From the NCBI GenBank assembly GCA_947561585.1, contig CANNZV010000252.1, positions 310,001 to 374,000 of the forward strand: a stretch of DNA of 64,000 nucleotides. Direction: 5' to 3'. This DNA comes from Caprella mutica (taxonomy: Eukaryota > Arthropoda > Malacostraca > Amphipoda > Caprellidae). The translations under genes were made by a program, and so were the position numbers. The notes below the pieces were generated by a model. The model was given only the letters and a program-made list of their open reading frames with translations. It was not told where the DNA came from and made no database searches. This document shows, piece by piece, positions 25,204 to 36,190 of this stretch (position 1 is the first letter of the stretch; every line of letters begins with the position of its first letter).

Positions 25204-25792
25204 AGTTACTGAGTGATGCGTGATAGGAAAGGATGTTCTAGTGATTGGTTTAGACTACTTCAGAGAGTTACGGCGTGATGCGTGTTGAGTAGTGCTGGTC
25301 TGTGATTGGTCCAGAGAGTTACGGCGTGATGTGTGTAGTGTAATACTGATCTGTGATTGGACCATTGAGTTACGGCGTGATGTGTGTTGAGTAGTACTGG
25401 TCTGTGATTGGACCATTGAGTTACGGCGTGATGTGTGTTGAGTAGTACTGGTCTGTGATTGGACCAGAGAAATACGGCGTGATGTGTGTTGAGTAATACT
25501 GGTCTGTGATTGGACCAGAGAGTTACGGCGTGATGTGTGTTGAGTAATACTGGTCTGTGATTGGACTAGAGAGTTACCACGTGATGTGTGTTGAGTAATA
25601 CTGGTCTGTGATTGGACCAGAGAGTTACGGCGTGATGTGTGTTGAGTAGTACTGGTCTGTGATTGGACTAGAGAGTTACCACGTGATGTGTGTTGAGTAG
25701 TACTGGTCTGTGATTGGACCAGAGAGTTACGGCGTGATGTGTGTTGAGTAGTACTGGTCTGTGATTGGACTAGAGAGTTACCACGTCATGCG
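25204..25792. repeat. Minisatellite, 51-bp unit ending in a 102-bp dimer, about 11 copies
   Basis: The unit runs GGTCTGTGATTGGACCAGAG, then AGTTACGGCGTGATGTGTG, then TTGAGTAGTACT. In the last half two unit types alternate: A with GGACCAGAG...TACGGCGTG, and B with GGACTAGAG...TACCACGTG. B units start at 25563, 25665 and 25767, exactly 102 bp apart. Each unit holds ATTGG (an inverted CCAAT box), and B units also hold CACGTG; whether these bind anything cannot be told from sequence. Confidence 0.94.
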
Positions 25793-26230
25793 TGATCAGT
25801 TCACAGCTAAAATATATCAAAATGATCATACATCTCATGAGTTTGCTTCAATTAGTATATCTATATTTTTTAAAATAAATTGTTAAAAATATTTCAAATT
25901 AGCTATGTGGTGTCACCAAATTTGTTCAAATGTTTTGAACAAATCGTAAAATGCTTGAAATTGACATCTAATTATTATCTATCATTCAGTATTTTATTTT
26001 CTAGCATCAACAGGTGTCTGCGTACAAAGCAGCTGTTATTTTTATTTAATTAATATTGTTTGGTGTATTGAATATAGAGGATATAATGAGACGTAACAAA
26101 TCTATTTCAACAAGAGGACACGATATGGATGTAATTAATAAACAATCTCTCCATAACGAGCCTTTTTTTTGTTACAAAGTACAGCTGCGATACAAAGAAA
26201 TAAAGTAGGCCTAATTTATCTATTGAAGTA
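25793..26230. other. AT-rich intergenic sequence, no gene seen
   Basis: Short spacer, stops in all frames. Confidence 0.35.
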
Positions 26231-26610
26231 CAGGCATCCCCCGCTTTAGTTACCAAATCACGACTCAGTTTAGTTACAAAACGGTAACTAAAGCGAAGAA
26301 GAGTAACAAGAAATTTATAATTGTCACTCCTTGATTACACGTATCATTTTCTATGAGTTATAGAAAGAAAATTTGTTTTAGGAGTTATAGTCATATATAA
26401 GCTTATGATATTAATAACAATAATAATTAGCCATATACAGTCTTTCATTGTTTGTGACTGTGATGATAGCTTAAAGTCGTTTTAAAATCCATTCATAGCT
26501 TAACTCTCACTCAGTATAGGTGAGTAATTAATAGATACTTAGATTTCTATAATTATTGTGTAACATTTAACAAACAGCAATTTTATGCTCTATGAAATAT
26601 TTTTGGTAGT

Positions 26611-27358
26611 AGGGTACTAAGTTCCAAGTTATTGGTACGTTCTACATTTTCGGACACGTCAGAAAAGAAAATATAATAATTATTATTTAACTTCCATTCT
26701 AATTGGTATCATGAATACCAATTGAAATAAAAGTTAAACTAGATTACGTGCACTCGGTAGAGCGCATACCTTCGCCACCGCTTATCCGTTTGCTATCAAA
26801 ATCTAATAAACTGGTGACTGGATAGTGACCAATCTACCCACCAAGTTTTGAGTTATTGAGTTATAAATGACCTTGACCTTTGACCTGATCGCTCCCAAAA
26901 TTCTACCATATTGTTCCTGGAAATTGTTCAATCGTCCCATCATATTTCAGGCAATTTGGTTGAATTATTTTTGAGTTATTCAGTTATAAATGGCTTTGAC
27001 CTTTGACCCGATCACTCCCAAAATATAACAAAATGGTTCCTGTATATTGACCAATTTTCCAACCAAGTTTCATGCAATATGGTTCAATAATTTTTGAGTT
27101 ATAAATGACCATGACCTTGACCTTTGACCGGATCACTCCCCAAATTCTTCCAGCTGGTCACTGGACATAGATCAATCGTTTCATCAAATTTCGGGCCATT
27201 TGGTTGAACACTTTTTCAGTTAAGCGAATAACAAGATGATAAAAAAACAAATGCCGTTAATAATATAACCTTCCCTCATTCTACGAAGGTAATAATGATT
27301 ATTTAGAGATTTTTACGTGTTCGAAAATATGGAACCGTGCGATAACATGGAACTAACA
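26611..27358. mobile_element. Nested MITE of the 18.2-kb family
   Basis: The left arm is AGTTCCAAGTTATTGGTACG...CATTTTCGGACACG and the right arm is CGTGTTCGAAAATATGGAAC...GATAACATGGAACT, the same end pattern as the perfect copy at 18212-18368. Near its left end TTGGTATCATGAATACCAA is a tight palindrome followed by TTGAAATAAAAGTTA, an inner motif also seen at 0.6, 55.2 and 61.0 kb. Confidence 0.55.
26739..27240. repeat. Dispersed repeat with about 122-bp sub-units (copy 1)
   Basis: It begins CTAGATTACGTGCACTCGG, then TAGAGCGCATACCTTCGCCA and CCGCTTA, and continues with about three imperfect units of 121-123 bp containing CTTTGACC and GATC(A/G)CTCCCAAAAT (GATC at 26887, 27010 and 27131). A second copy lies in inverse orientation at 50395-50905, with the same terminal 45 bp. 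The GGTAGAGCGC stretch looks like a tRNA A-box arm, but no tRNA fold follows. Confidence 0.65.
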
Positions 27359-27569
27359 CTAAAATGAACCAATTGCTTCTAATAACCTCATCTGGATTAT
27401 AGTTTTGATGTTTTTTTAGTAACCGATTTTTATTTGTGATTATTTTTTAAATAATTACAAAAAATTGTCTCCGTTTTCTATGTCTACTAACGTTTCTTAT
27501 TTCAAAACATGTCTCAAAATAAGTACCATTTTTATTAAAGCGAGGTGTACTTAAAGCGAGGCCTACATG

Positions 27570-28242
27570 TACTTTATTACTTTTCTCTTTGTTGTGATTT
27601 TTCTCCAAATAATTCCATATATTAACAGGCTAAGTATTTATACCCATGGCTCTGACGTCAAAAAGACGCAATGAAAAGTTTATTCCGAAATGTTTTTATT
27701 TATTCGCGCGTCGTATTAATAATAAGAAAATTAAAAATAACTAAAACCGTTTGCGAGTTTTTGTTAATTATATTATTTGATGCCAATTTATAACTTTCTT
27801 CTTATATATTTTGAGCTAATTTAAAAACAATCTTTTGAAAATATGAAACCTGGTCATTGTAAACTAATCTATTCAAAATGATAGATATTCTAATTTTAGG
27901 TAGATATTTTGTATTTACTATTAATTACTTATTAGCTAAATATTCGGCTCCAAATTTTTCCAATAATTTTTTTTAATTTAGCCGAATCAGATTTTATGTA
28001 ACATTTTTAAGTTTCTCTGACATTCTCTGTGTAGTTGAGTATCAATTACGGTATATACATTCAATGTGGATGTTACAAAATGTAATGATATCAAAATGTA
28101 CATAAATTGCTTTAGTGCTCTTTAGTAGTTATTTTATTTATGTTTGCACTCATAAAAGTGCGGTGAGATTACGTGAAGTCCCATTGCGTGAAACCATTTT
28201 TATGAACAATAGCGTTACGAGGTGCACGGTACGGAACAACTT
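27570..28242. other. AT-rich intergenic sequence, no gene seen
   Basis: Very AT-rich with stops in all frames, leading into the 31-bp array. Confidence 0.35.
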
Positions 28243-31200
28243 AAAGTATGGTTAACATGTCTATAGTATAGTTAATATGACTATAACATGTCTAAAATAT
28301 AGTTAACATGACTATAACATGTCTAAAATATAGTTAACATGACTATAACATGTCTAGAGTATAGTTAACATGACTATAACATGTCTATAGTATAGTTAAC
28401 ATGACTATAACATGTCTAAAGTATAGTTAACATGACTATAACATGTCTAAAGTATAGTTAACATGACTATAACATGTCTAAAGTATAGTTAATATGACTA
28501 TAACATGTCTAAAGTATAGTTAATATGACTATAACATGTCTATAGTATAGTTAACATGACTATAACATGTCTAAAGTATAGTTAACATGACTATAACATG
28601 TCTATAGTATAGTTAACATGACTATAACATGTCTATAGTATAGTTAACATGACTATAACATGTCTATAGTATAGTTAACCTGTCTAAAGTATAGTTAACA
28701 TGACTATAACATGTCTAAAGTATAGTTAATATGACTATAACATGTCTAAAGTATAGTTAATATGACTATAACATGTCTATAGTATAGTTAACCTGTCTAA
28801 AGTATAGTTAACATGACTATAACATGTCTAAAGTATAGTTAACATGACTATAACATGTCTAAAGTATAGTTAATATGACTATAACATGTCTAAAGTATAG
28901 TTAATATGACTATAACATGTCTAAAGTATAGTTAATATGACTATAACATGTCTATAGTATAGTTAACATGACTATAACATTTCTATAGTATAGTTAACCT
29001 GTCTAAAGTATAGTTAACATGACTATAACATGTCAAAAGTATAGTTAACATGACTATAACATGTCTTAAGTATAGTTAATATGACTATAACATGTCTAAA
29101 GTATAGTTAATATGACTATAACATGTCTAGAGTATAGTTAACATGACTATAACATGTCTATAGTATAGTTAACATGACTATAACATGTCTAAAGTATAGT
29201 TAACATGACTATAACATGTCTAAAGTATAGTTAATATGACTATAACATGTCTAAAGTATAGTTAACATGACTATAACATGTCTAAAGTATAGTTAACATG
29301 ACTATAACATGTCTAAAGTATAGTTAACATGACTATAACCTGTCTAAAGTATAGTTAACATGACTATAACATGTCTAAAGTATAGTTAACATGACTATAA
29401 CATGTCTAAAGTATAGTTAATATGACTATAACATGTCTATAGTATAGTTAATATGACTATAACATGTCTATAGTATAGTTAACCTGTCTAAAGTATAGTT
29501 AACATGACTATAACATGTCTAAAGTATAGTTAACATGACTATAACATGTCTAAAGTATAGTTAATATGACTATAACATGTCTAAAGTATAGTTAATATGA
29601 CTATAACATGTCTATAGTATAGTTAACATGACTATAACATGTCTATAGTATAGTTAACCTGTCTAAAGTATAGTTAACATGACTATAACATGTCTAAAGT
29701 ATAGTTAACATGACTATAACATGTCTAAAGTATAGTTAACATGACTATAACATGTCTTAAGTATAGTTAATATGACTATAACATGTCTAAAGTATAGTTA
29801 ATATGACTATAACATGTCTATAGTATAGTTAACCTGTCTAAAGTATAGTTAACATGACTATAACATGTCTAAAGTATAGTTAACATGACTATAACATGTC
29901 TAAAGTATAGTTAATATGACTATAACATGTCTAAAGTATAGTTAATATGACTATAACATGTCTAAAGTATAGTTAATATGACTATAACATGTCTATAGTA
30001 TAGTTAACCTGTCTAAAGTATAGTTAACATGACTATAACATGTCTAAAGTATAGTTAACATGACTATAACATGTCTAAAGTATAGTTAATATGACTATAA
30101 CATGTCTAAAGTATAGTTAATATGACTATAACATGTCTATAGTATAGTTAACATGACTATAACATGTCTATAGTATAGTTAACCTGTCTAAAGTATAGTT
30201 AACATGACTATAACATGTCTAAAGTATAGTTAACATGACTATAACATGTCTAAAGTATAGTTAACATGACTATAACATGTCTAAAGTATAGTTAACATGA
30301 CTATAACATGTCTATAGTATAGTTAACATGACTATAACATGTCAATAGTATAGTTAACCTGTCTAAAGTATAGTTAACATGACTATAACATGTCTAAAGT
30401 ATAGTTAACATGACTATAACATGTCTAAAATATAGGTAATATGACTATAACATGTCTAAAATATAGTTAACATGTCTATAACATGTCTAGAGTATAGTTA
30501 ACATGACTATAACATGTCTATAGTATAGTTAACATGACTATAACATGTCTAAAGTATAGTTAACATGACTATAACATGTCTAAAGTATAGTAAATATGAC
30601 TATAACATGTCTAAAGTATAGTTAACATGACTATAACATGTCTAAAGTATAGTTAACATGACTATAACATGTCTAAAGTATAGTTAATATGACTATAACA
30701 TGTCTAAAGTATAGTTAACATGACTATAACATGTCTATAGTGTAGTTAACATGACTATAACATGTCTAAAGTATAGTTAACATGACTATAACATGTCTAT
30801 AGTATAGTTAACATGACTATAACATGTCTATAGTATAGTTAATATGACTATAACATGTCTAAAGTATAGTTAATATGACTATAACATGTCTAAAGTATAG
30901 TTAATATGACTATAACATGTCTATAGTATAGTTAACCTGTCTAAAGTATAGTTAACATGACTATAACATGTCTAAAGTATAGTTAACATGACTATAACAT
31001 GTCTAAAGTATAGTTAATATGACTATAACATGTCTAAAGTATAGTTAATATGACTATAACATGTCTAAAGTATAGTTAATATGACTATAACATGTCTAAA
31101 GTATAGTTAATATGACTATAACATGTCTATAGTATAGTTAACATTACTATAACATGTCTATAGTATAGTTAACCTGTCTAAAGTATAGTTAACATGACTA

Positions 31201-31926
31201 TAACATGTCTTAAGTATAGTTAACATGACTATAACATGTCTAAAGTATAGTTAATATGACTATAACATGTCTAAAGTATAGTTAACATGACTATAACATG
31301 TCTAAAGTATAGTTAACATGACTATAACATGTCTAAAGTATAGTTAACATGACTATAACATGTCTAAAGTATAGTTAACATGACTATAACATGTCTAAAG
31401 TATAGTTAACATGACTATAACATGTCTATAGTATAGTTAACATGTCTTAAGTATAGTTAACATGACTATAACATGTCTAAAGTATAGTTAACATGACTAT
31501 AACATGTCTAAAGTATAGTTAACATGACTATAACATGTCTAAAGTATAGTTAACATGACTATAACATGTCTATAGTATAGTTAACATGACTATAACATGT
31601 CTATAGTATAGTTAACCTGTCTAAAGTATAGTTAACATGACTATAACATGTCTAAAGTATAGTTAACATGACTATAACATGTCTAAAGTATAGTTAACAT
31701 GACTATAACATGTCTATAGTATAGTTAACATGACTATAACATGTCTATAGTATAGTTAACATGTCTAAAGTATAGTTAACATGACTATAACATGTCTATA
31801 GTATAGTTAACATGACTATAACATGTCTATAGTATAGTTAACATGACTATAACATGTCTATAGTATAGTTAACATGTCTTAAGTATAGTTAACATGACTA
31901 TAACATGTCCAAAGTAAAGTTAACAT
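28243..31926. repeat. 3.7-kb minisatellite, 31-bp unit with a 20-bp short form and 175-bp higher-order period
   Basis: The full unit is AGTATAGTTAACATGACTAT followed by AACATGTCTAA. The short form, TATAGTTAACCTGTCTAAAG, lacks 11 bases. The AACCTGTCT mark of short units lies at 28677, 28790, 28996, 29481, 29656, 29831, 30006, 30181, 30356, 30934, 31171 and 31614. Five successive intervals from 29481 to 30356 are exactly 175 bp (five long units plus one short). The other intervals also fit whole numbers of 31 plus 20. GTTAAC and ACATGT palindromes occur in most units. Confidence 0.97.
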
Positions 31927-32306
31927 TATAAGTTTTTCTAGTATCCATTTAAAATTTTAAATAATAGTTACTATAACTAACCTGTACAATAATATTATCA
32001 TTGTACAGCCAAAGAAAAAGTATATCCGTCATGATTTTTTTTTTAGTTTACTAATTTCACATTCGTAAAAGAAACTTCATCAATTGCAATGCTTGGTAGT
32101 TATTTTGAATTTCACCTGGCTACACGATGACAAATTTGAAAGATTAAGAATGATAGAAAATCAAAAAACTGTGATTAAATTAATTAATATTATACCAAAA
32201 CATTTTTCTTTGATGGCACATCAATAGTAATGAAGCTACAATCTAAATCATGATATTTCCGTGTCTTTTTGGCTACGAGTAAAAGGAAATAGAAAATTTA
32301 GATCAA
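31927..32306. other. AT-rich spacer, no gene seen
   Basis: Plain AT-rich sequence between two arrays. Confidence 0.35.
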
Positions 32307-32684
32307 GACCCACCATAATCTTCTATTGACCCACCCACCATAATCTTCTATTGACCCACCCACCATAATCTTCTATTGACCCACCATAATCTTCTATTGA
32401 CCCACCATAATCTTCTATTGACCCACCATAATCTTCTATTGACCCACCATAATCTTCTATTGACCCACCATAATCTTCTATTGACCCACCACAATCTTCT
32501 ATTGACCCACCATAATCTTCTATTGACCCACCATAATCTTCTATTGACCCACCATAATCTTCTATTGACCCACCACAATCTTCTATTGACCCACCACAAT
32601 CTTCTATTGACCCACCATAATCTTCTATTGACCCACCATAATCTTCTATTGACCCACCATAATCTTCTATCAACCCACCATAAT
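32307..32684. repeat. Minisatellite, 21-bp unit, about 18 copies
   Basis: The unit is CCACCATAATCTTCTATTGA plus C, with C-for-T variants (CCACAATC). The core CTTCTATTGxCCCACCATAA matches the 33-bp patch at 7839-7927 and the hairpin at 24.1 kb, so the array probably grew from a copy of that short element. Frames stay open on both strands for 80-135 codons (YGGSIED, THHNLLL); I take these as repeat shadows. Confidence 0.95.
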
Positions 32685-32936
32685 TTCCTCTGACCGTTAA
32701 AAAGGCTAAAATAATAGAAAGAAAAGCCATTCCATATGTTCCTATTGCACTAAAGTGTATAATTGGTCAGAGTGTAGATGAATGAGTCGTTATCTCTTAT
32801 CACTATACCACCAATAGATAAGCTGATAAGGGTTCCTGAAGAGCTTTTTGTTGATGTCATTGCTGTAGATAAGGACTACAGTCTATTTATTTATAACAAT
32901 GATGTGACGCTCTAAACTACATTTAGTGTTGGGTAG
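32685..32936. other. Spacer, no gene seen
   Basis: Short unique sequence with no recognised feature. Confidence 0.35.
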
Positions 32937-33590
32937 TTATAGTTATTTAGCGTTAGTTATTTGCATATAGTTATTTAGCGTTAGTTATTTGCATATAGTT
33001 ATTTAGCGTTAGTTATTTGCATATAGTTATTTAGTGTTAGTTATTTGCATATAGTTATTTAGCGTTAGTTATTTGCATATAGTTATTTAGCGTTAGTTAT
33101 TTGCATATAGTTATTTAGCGTTAGTTATTTGCATATAGTTAGTTAGCGTTAGTTATTTGCATATAGTTATTTAGCGTTAGTTATTTGCATATAGTTATTT
33201 AGCGTTAGTTATTTGCATATAGTTATTTAGCGTTAGTTATTTTCATATAATTAGTTAGCGTTAGTTAAATATTTATTTAGCGTTAGTTCTTTGCATATAG
33301 TTATTTAGCGTTAGTTATTTAGCGTTAGTTATTTAACGTTAGTTATTTGCATATAGTTATTTAGCGTTAGTTATTTGCATATAGTTATTTAGCGTTAGTT
33401 ATTTGCATATAGTTATTTAGCGTTAGTTATTTGCATATAGTTATTTAGCGTTAGTGATTTAGCGTTAGTTATTTGCATATAGTTATTTAGCGTTAGTTAT
33501 TTAGCGTTAGTTATTAGCGTTAGCTATTTAGCGTTAGTTATTTAGCGTTAGTTATTTAGCGTTAGTTATTTTCATATAGTTAGTTAGCGT
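32937..33590. repeat. Minisatellite, 28-bp unit (first half of a two-part array)
   Basis: The unit is TTATTTAGCGTTAGTTATTT plus GCATATAG. In the second half (33300-33590) shortened units built only of TTATTTAGCGTTAG appear, leading into the 22-bp array that follows without a break. Confidence 0.95.
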
Positions 33591-34550
33591 TAGTTAAATA
33601 TTTATTTAGCGTTAGTTTAATATTTGTTTAGCGTTAGTTAGATATTTGTTCAGCGTTAGTTAGATATTTGTTTAGCGTTAGTTAGATATTTGTTCAGCGT
33701 TAGTTAGATATTTGTTTAGCGTTAGTTAGATATTTGTTTAGCGTTAGTTAGATATTTGTTCAGCGTTAGTTAGATATTTGTTTAGCGTTAGTTAGATATT
33801 TGTTCAGCGTTTGTTAGATATTTGTTTAGCGTTAGTTAGATATTTGTTCAGCGTTAGTTAGATATTTGTTCAGCGTTAGTTAGATATTTGTTTAGCGTTA
33901 GTTAGATATTTGTTCAGCGTTAGTTAGATATTTGTTTAGCGTTAGTTAGATATTTGTTTAGCGTTAGTTAGATATTTGTTCAGCGTTAGTTAGATATTTG
34001 TTTACCGTTAGTTAGATATTTGTTCAGCGTTAGTTAGATATTTGTTCAGCGTTAGTTAGATATTTGTTTAGCGTTAGTTAGATATTTGTTCAGCGTTAGT
34101 TAGATATTTGTTTAGCGTTAGTTAGATATTTGTTCAGCGTTAGTTAGATATTTGTTTAGCGTTAGTTAGATATTTGTTCAGCGTTTGTTAGATATTTGTT
34201 TAGCGTTAGTTAGATATTTGTTCAGCGTTAGTTAGATATTTGTTCAGCGTTAGTTAGATATTTGTTTAGCGTTAGTTAGATATTTGTTCAGCGTTAGTTA
34301 GATATTTGTTTAGCGTTAGTTAGATATTTGTTCAGCGTTTGTTAGAGATTTGTTTAGCGTTAGTTAGATATTTGTTCAGCGTTAGTTAGATATTTGTTTA
34401 GCGTTAGTTAGATATTTGTTCAGCGTTAGTTAGATATTTGTTTAGCGTTAGTTAGATATTTGTTCAGCGTTAGTTAGATATTTGTTTAGCGTTAGTTAGA
34501 TATTTGTTCAGCGTTAGTTAGATATTTGTTTAGCGTTAGTTATTTGCATA
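33591..34550. repeat. Minisatellite, 22-bp unit (second half of a two-part array), about 43 copies
   Basis: The unit is TTAGCGTTAGTTAGATATTT plus GT. Units with TTTAGCG and TTCAGCG mostly alternate, giving a 44-bp dimer. The rare CAGCGTTTG mark lies at 33805, 34179 and 34333, that is 17 and 7 units apart. It shares AGCGTTAGTTA with the 28-bp array before it, and the final copy returns to the 28-bp form (GTTATTTGCATA). Confidence 0.96.
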
Positions 34551-35017
34551 CATTTAATAAGGATGTATAGGAGTACAACATAAAATATTTAAACTCTTTA
34601 CCTTGTTTGTATCATTTGTACATTAAAGTTATTGGTGCTGCTTTCAAATTATATTTTGTTTCTAGTTTATTTTAAATGAGATGTTTTTATTTATTTCATT
34701 TATTGTAAAATAATTGCTTTGTAGTGTTAATGTATGGACTTTGAAAGTACGCTAGAACTCTTCTATTATGAAATCCTGTATACTGCATAGTATAGTCTTC
34801 AGTAAGGAAGTAGACTGTATAGTGTATAGTCTACCATAAAATTTGTTCACTATACAGGCTGCTTCCTTACTCAGGACTCTCGTTCACTATAGAGGATTTC
34901 GTTACAGTAGATTTCCACTGTACCTACTTAAAGAATGCATTACATAATTTCTATTGATACATAATCTCAATTGAATCTAATACTTAGAGTATAGTGATTG
35001 ATTGGAAATTATTGCTC
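34551..35017. other. Spacer with an imperfect palindrome
   Basis: At about 34767-34905 the two halves are inverted copies with mismatches: AGTAAGGAAGTAGACTGTAT and ATACAGGCTGCTTCCTTACT, flanked by GAAATCCTGTATA and TATAGAGGATTTC. It is probably a small foldback element. Nothing else is seen. Confidence 0.5.
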
Positions 35018-35455
35018 TCATCCAAGAGCTTATCACTGACTGGTGGTAGGTGACTTTGTTCATGGAGTAGCTTTATTGCATCCATGAGCTTGTCACTGAC
35101 TGGTGGAAGGTGACTTTGTTCAAGGAGTAGCTTTATTGCATCCATGAGCTTGTCACTGACTGGTGGTAGGTGACTTTGTTCATGGAGTAGCTTCACTGCA
35201 TCCAAGAGCTTGTCACTGACTGGTGGTAGGTGACTTTGTTCAAGGAGTAGCTTTATTGCATCCATGAGCTTGTCACTGACTGGTGGTAGGTGACTTTGTT
35301 CATGGAGTAGCTTTACTGCATCCAAGAGCTTGTCACTGACTGGTGGTAGGTGACTTTGTTCAAGGAGTAGCTTTATTGCATCCAAGAGCTTGTCACTGAC
35401 TGGTGGTAGGTGACTTTGTTCATGGAGTAGCTTTACTGCATCCATGAGCATTGTC
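35018..35455 (-). repeat. Minisatellite, 60-bp unit amplified inside a dispersed repeat, 7 copies
   Basis: The unit runs GAGCTTGTCACTGACTGGTG, GTAGGTGACTTTGTTCATGG and AGTAGCTTTATTGCATCCAT. Exactly this stretch occurs once in the other copies of the dispersed family (56.2 and 61.8-62.8 kb), so the array arose by tandem amplification of part of the element. The minus strand is open for 158 codons with a 20-residue period (EQSHLPPVSDKLMDAIKLL); 60 is divisible by 3, so this need not be selected. Copies alternate CATGGAG and CAAGGAG. Confidence 0.92.
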
Positions 35456-35966
35456 ACCACAGTACAGAGAAGATATAGTATCCCAGAGCTATAGGGGGGA
35501 TATTACGCGTGTCCCGGTAGGCTGTGACGTCACATGTAAACAATGGTGCGTACGTTTGTACGTACAGTACAAACACAAAAGATGGCTGCAACACACCCAA
35601 CTTTTGTTAAATAACGTTTTCGGTGATATTTTTTTTTTAATTCCACATTACCGCATGCTATTATCCAATCTTTATAGTCATACGGACGAAAACTAAAAAA
35701 TGACTGTTTATGAAATTGCTACTGGTCTTTTTACACCCATAATAGTAACAAATTTTTAGTCTTGAAGAAGACGATATATTCAAGATAATTAGATGATTAG
35801 TCAGATCAGTCGCGTTGGCCGCCATCTTAATTTTCTATTCCACGTGACGCACAGCAATTCTGTTTACTATGACGTGACCTCTTGCTTACATACATGACGT
35901 CACAGCCTACCCAGAATAAATTTGAATAATACATGGAACTGGGGTACTATACTATTCTGTTTACTA
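35456..35966. mobile_element. Inserted foldback element with TGACGTCA in both arms
   Basis: The insert separates the 60-bp array from the rest of the same dispersed element (35967-36190). Its two halves are inverted: GTAGGCTGTGACGTCACATG at about 35518 against CATGACGTCACAGCCTACC at about 35893. Further out, GATATAGTATCCCAGAGC is answered loosely by ACTGGGGTACTATAC. No transposase is seen; an 81-codon frame at 35451-35696 crosses the left arm and has no family features. Each arm contains the palindrome TGACGTCA, the CRE core. Confidence 0.55.
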
Positions 35967-36190
35967 TGATTGTCACTGACTGGTGGTAGGTGACTTTGTT
36001 CATGGAGTAGCTTTTCTACATCCATGAGCAATTGAGCTTTGTCACTGACTGGTGGTAGATGACTTTGTTCATGGAGCAGCTTACCTTTCTGACTGCGTCT
36101 TCCAGTCCCTTGTACTTAATTCTCTTTTGACGTTAGCGATATGGCCTTCAGTTCCGAAGCAGACGTTAAACCCCTACTAAATCAACTAAT
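35967..36190 (-). repeat. Dispersed repeat family, remaining part of the copy
   Basis: It holds one and a half units of the 60-bp type, then the family tail CTTTCTGACTGCGTCTTCCA, GTCCCTTGTACTTAATTC and CGATATGGCCTTCAGTTCCG, ending AAGCAGACGTTAAACCCC. Order and spacing match the copies at 8.0, 56.2 and 62.3 kb. Confidence 0.7.

Larger units (their letters stand above)
26231..27569. mobile_element. Non-autonomous element with pogo/Tigger-like ends, carrying nested MITEs
   Basis: The left end, after TA, is CAGGCATCCCCCGCTTTAGT. The right end is CTTAAAGCGAGGCCTACATG followed by TA. Read in inverse the right end gives CATGTAGGCCTCGCTTTAAG, an imperfect match to the left end. TA target sites and a CAGGCATxCC start are known for pogo/Tigger elements, so I infer that superfamily. 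GGTAACTAAAGCG at 26281 also pairs with CGCTTTAGTTACC at the left tip. Inside lie a copy of the 18.2-kb MITE family (26611-27358) and a tandem-type dispersed repeat (26739-27240). No transposase is left. Confidence 0.45.

Noticed and set aside
26739..26790. tRNA or SINE A-box (GCACTCGGTAGAGCGC)
   Set aside because: The D-arm-like segment is not followed by an anticodon arm or B-box at the right distance, and the same segment is the end of a dispersed repeat at 50.9 kb.
35451..35696. An 81-codon plus-strand frame
   Set aside because: It crosses the border between the 60-bp array and the inserted foldback, so its two ends come from different elements.
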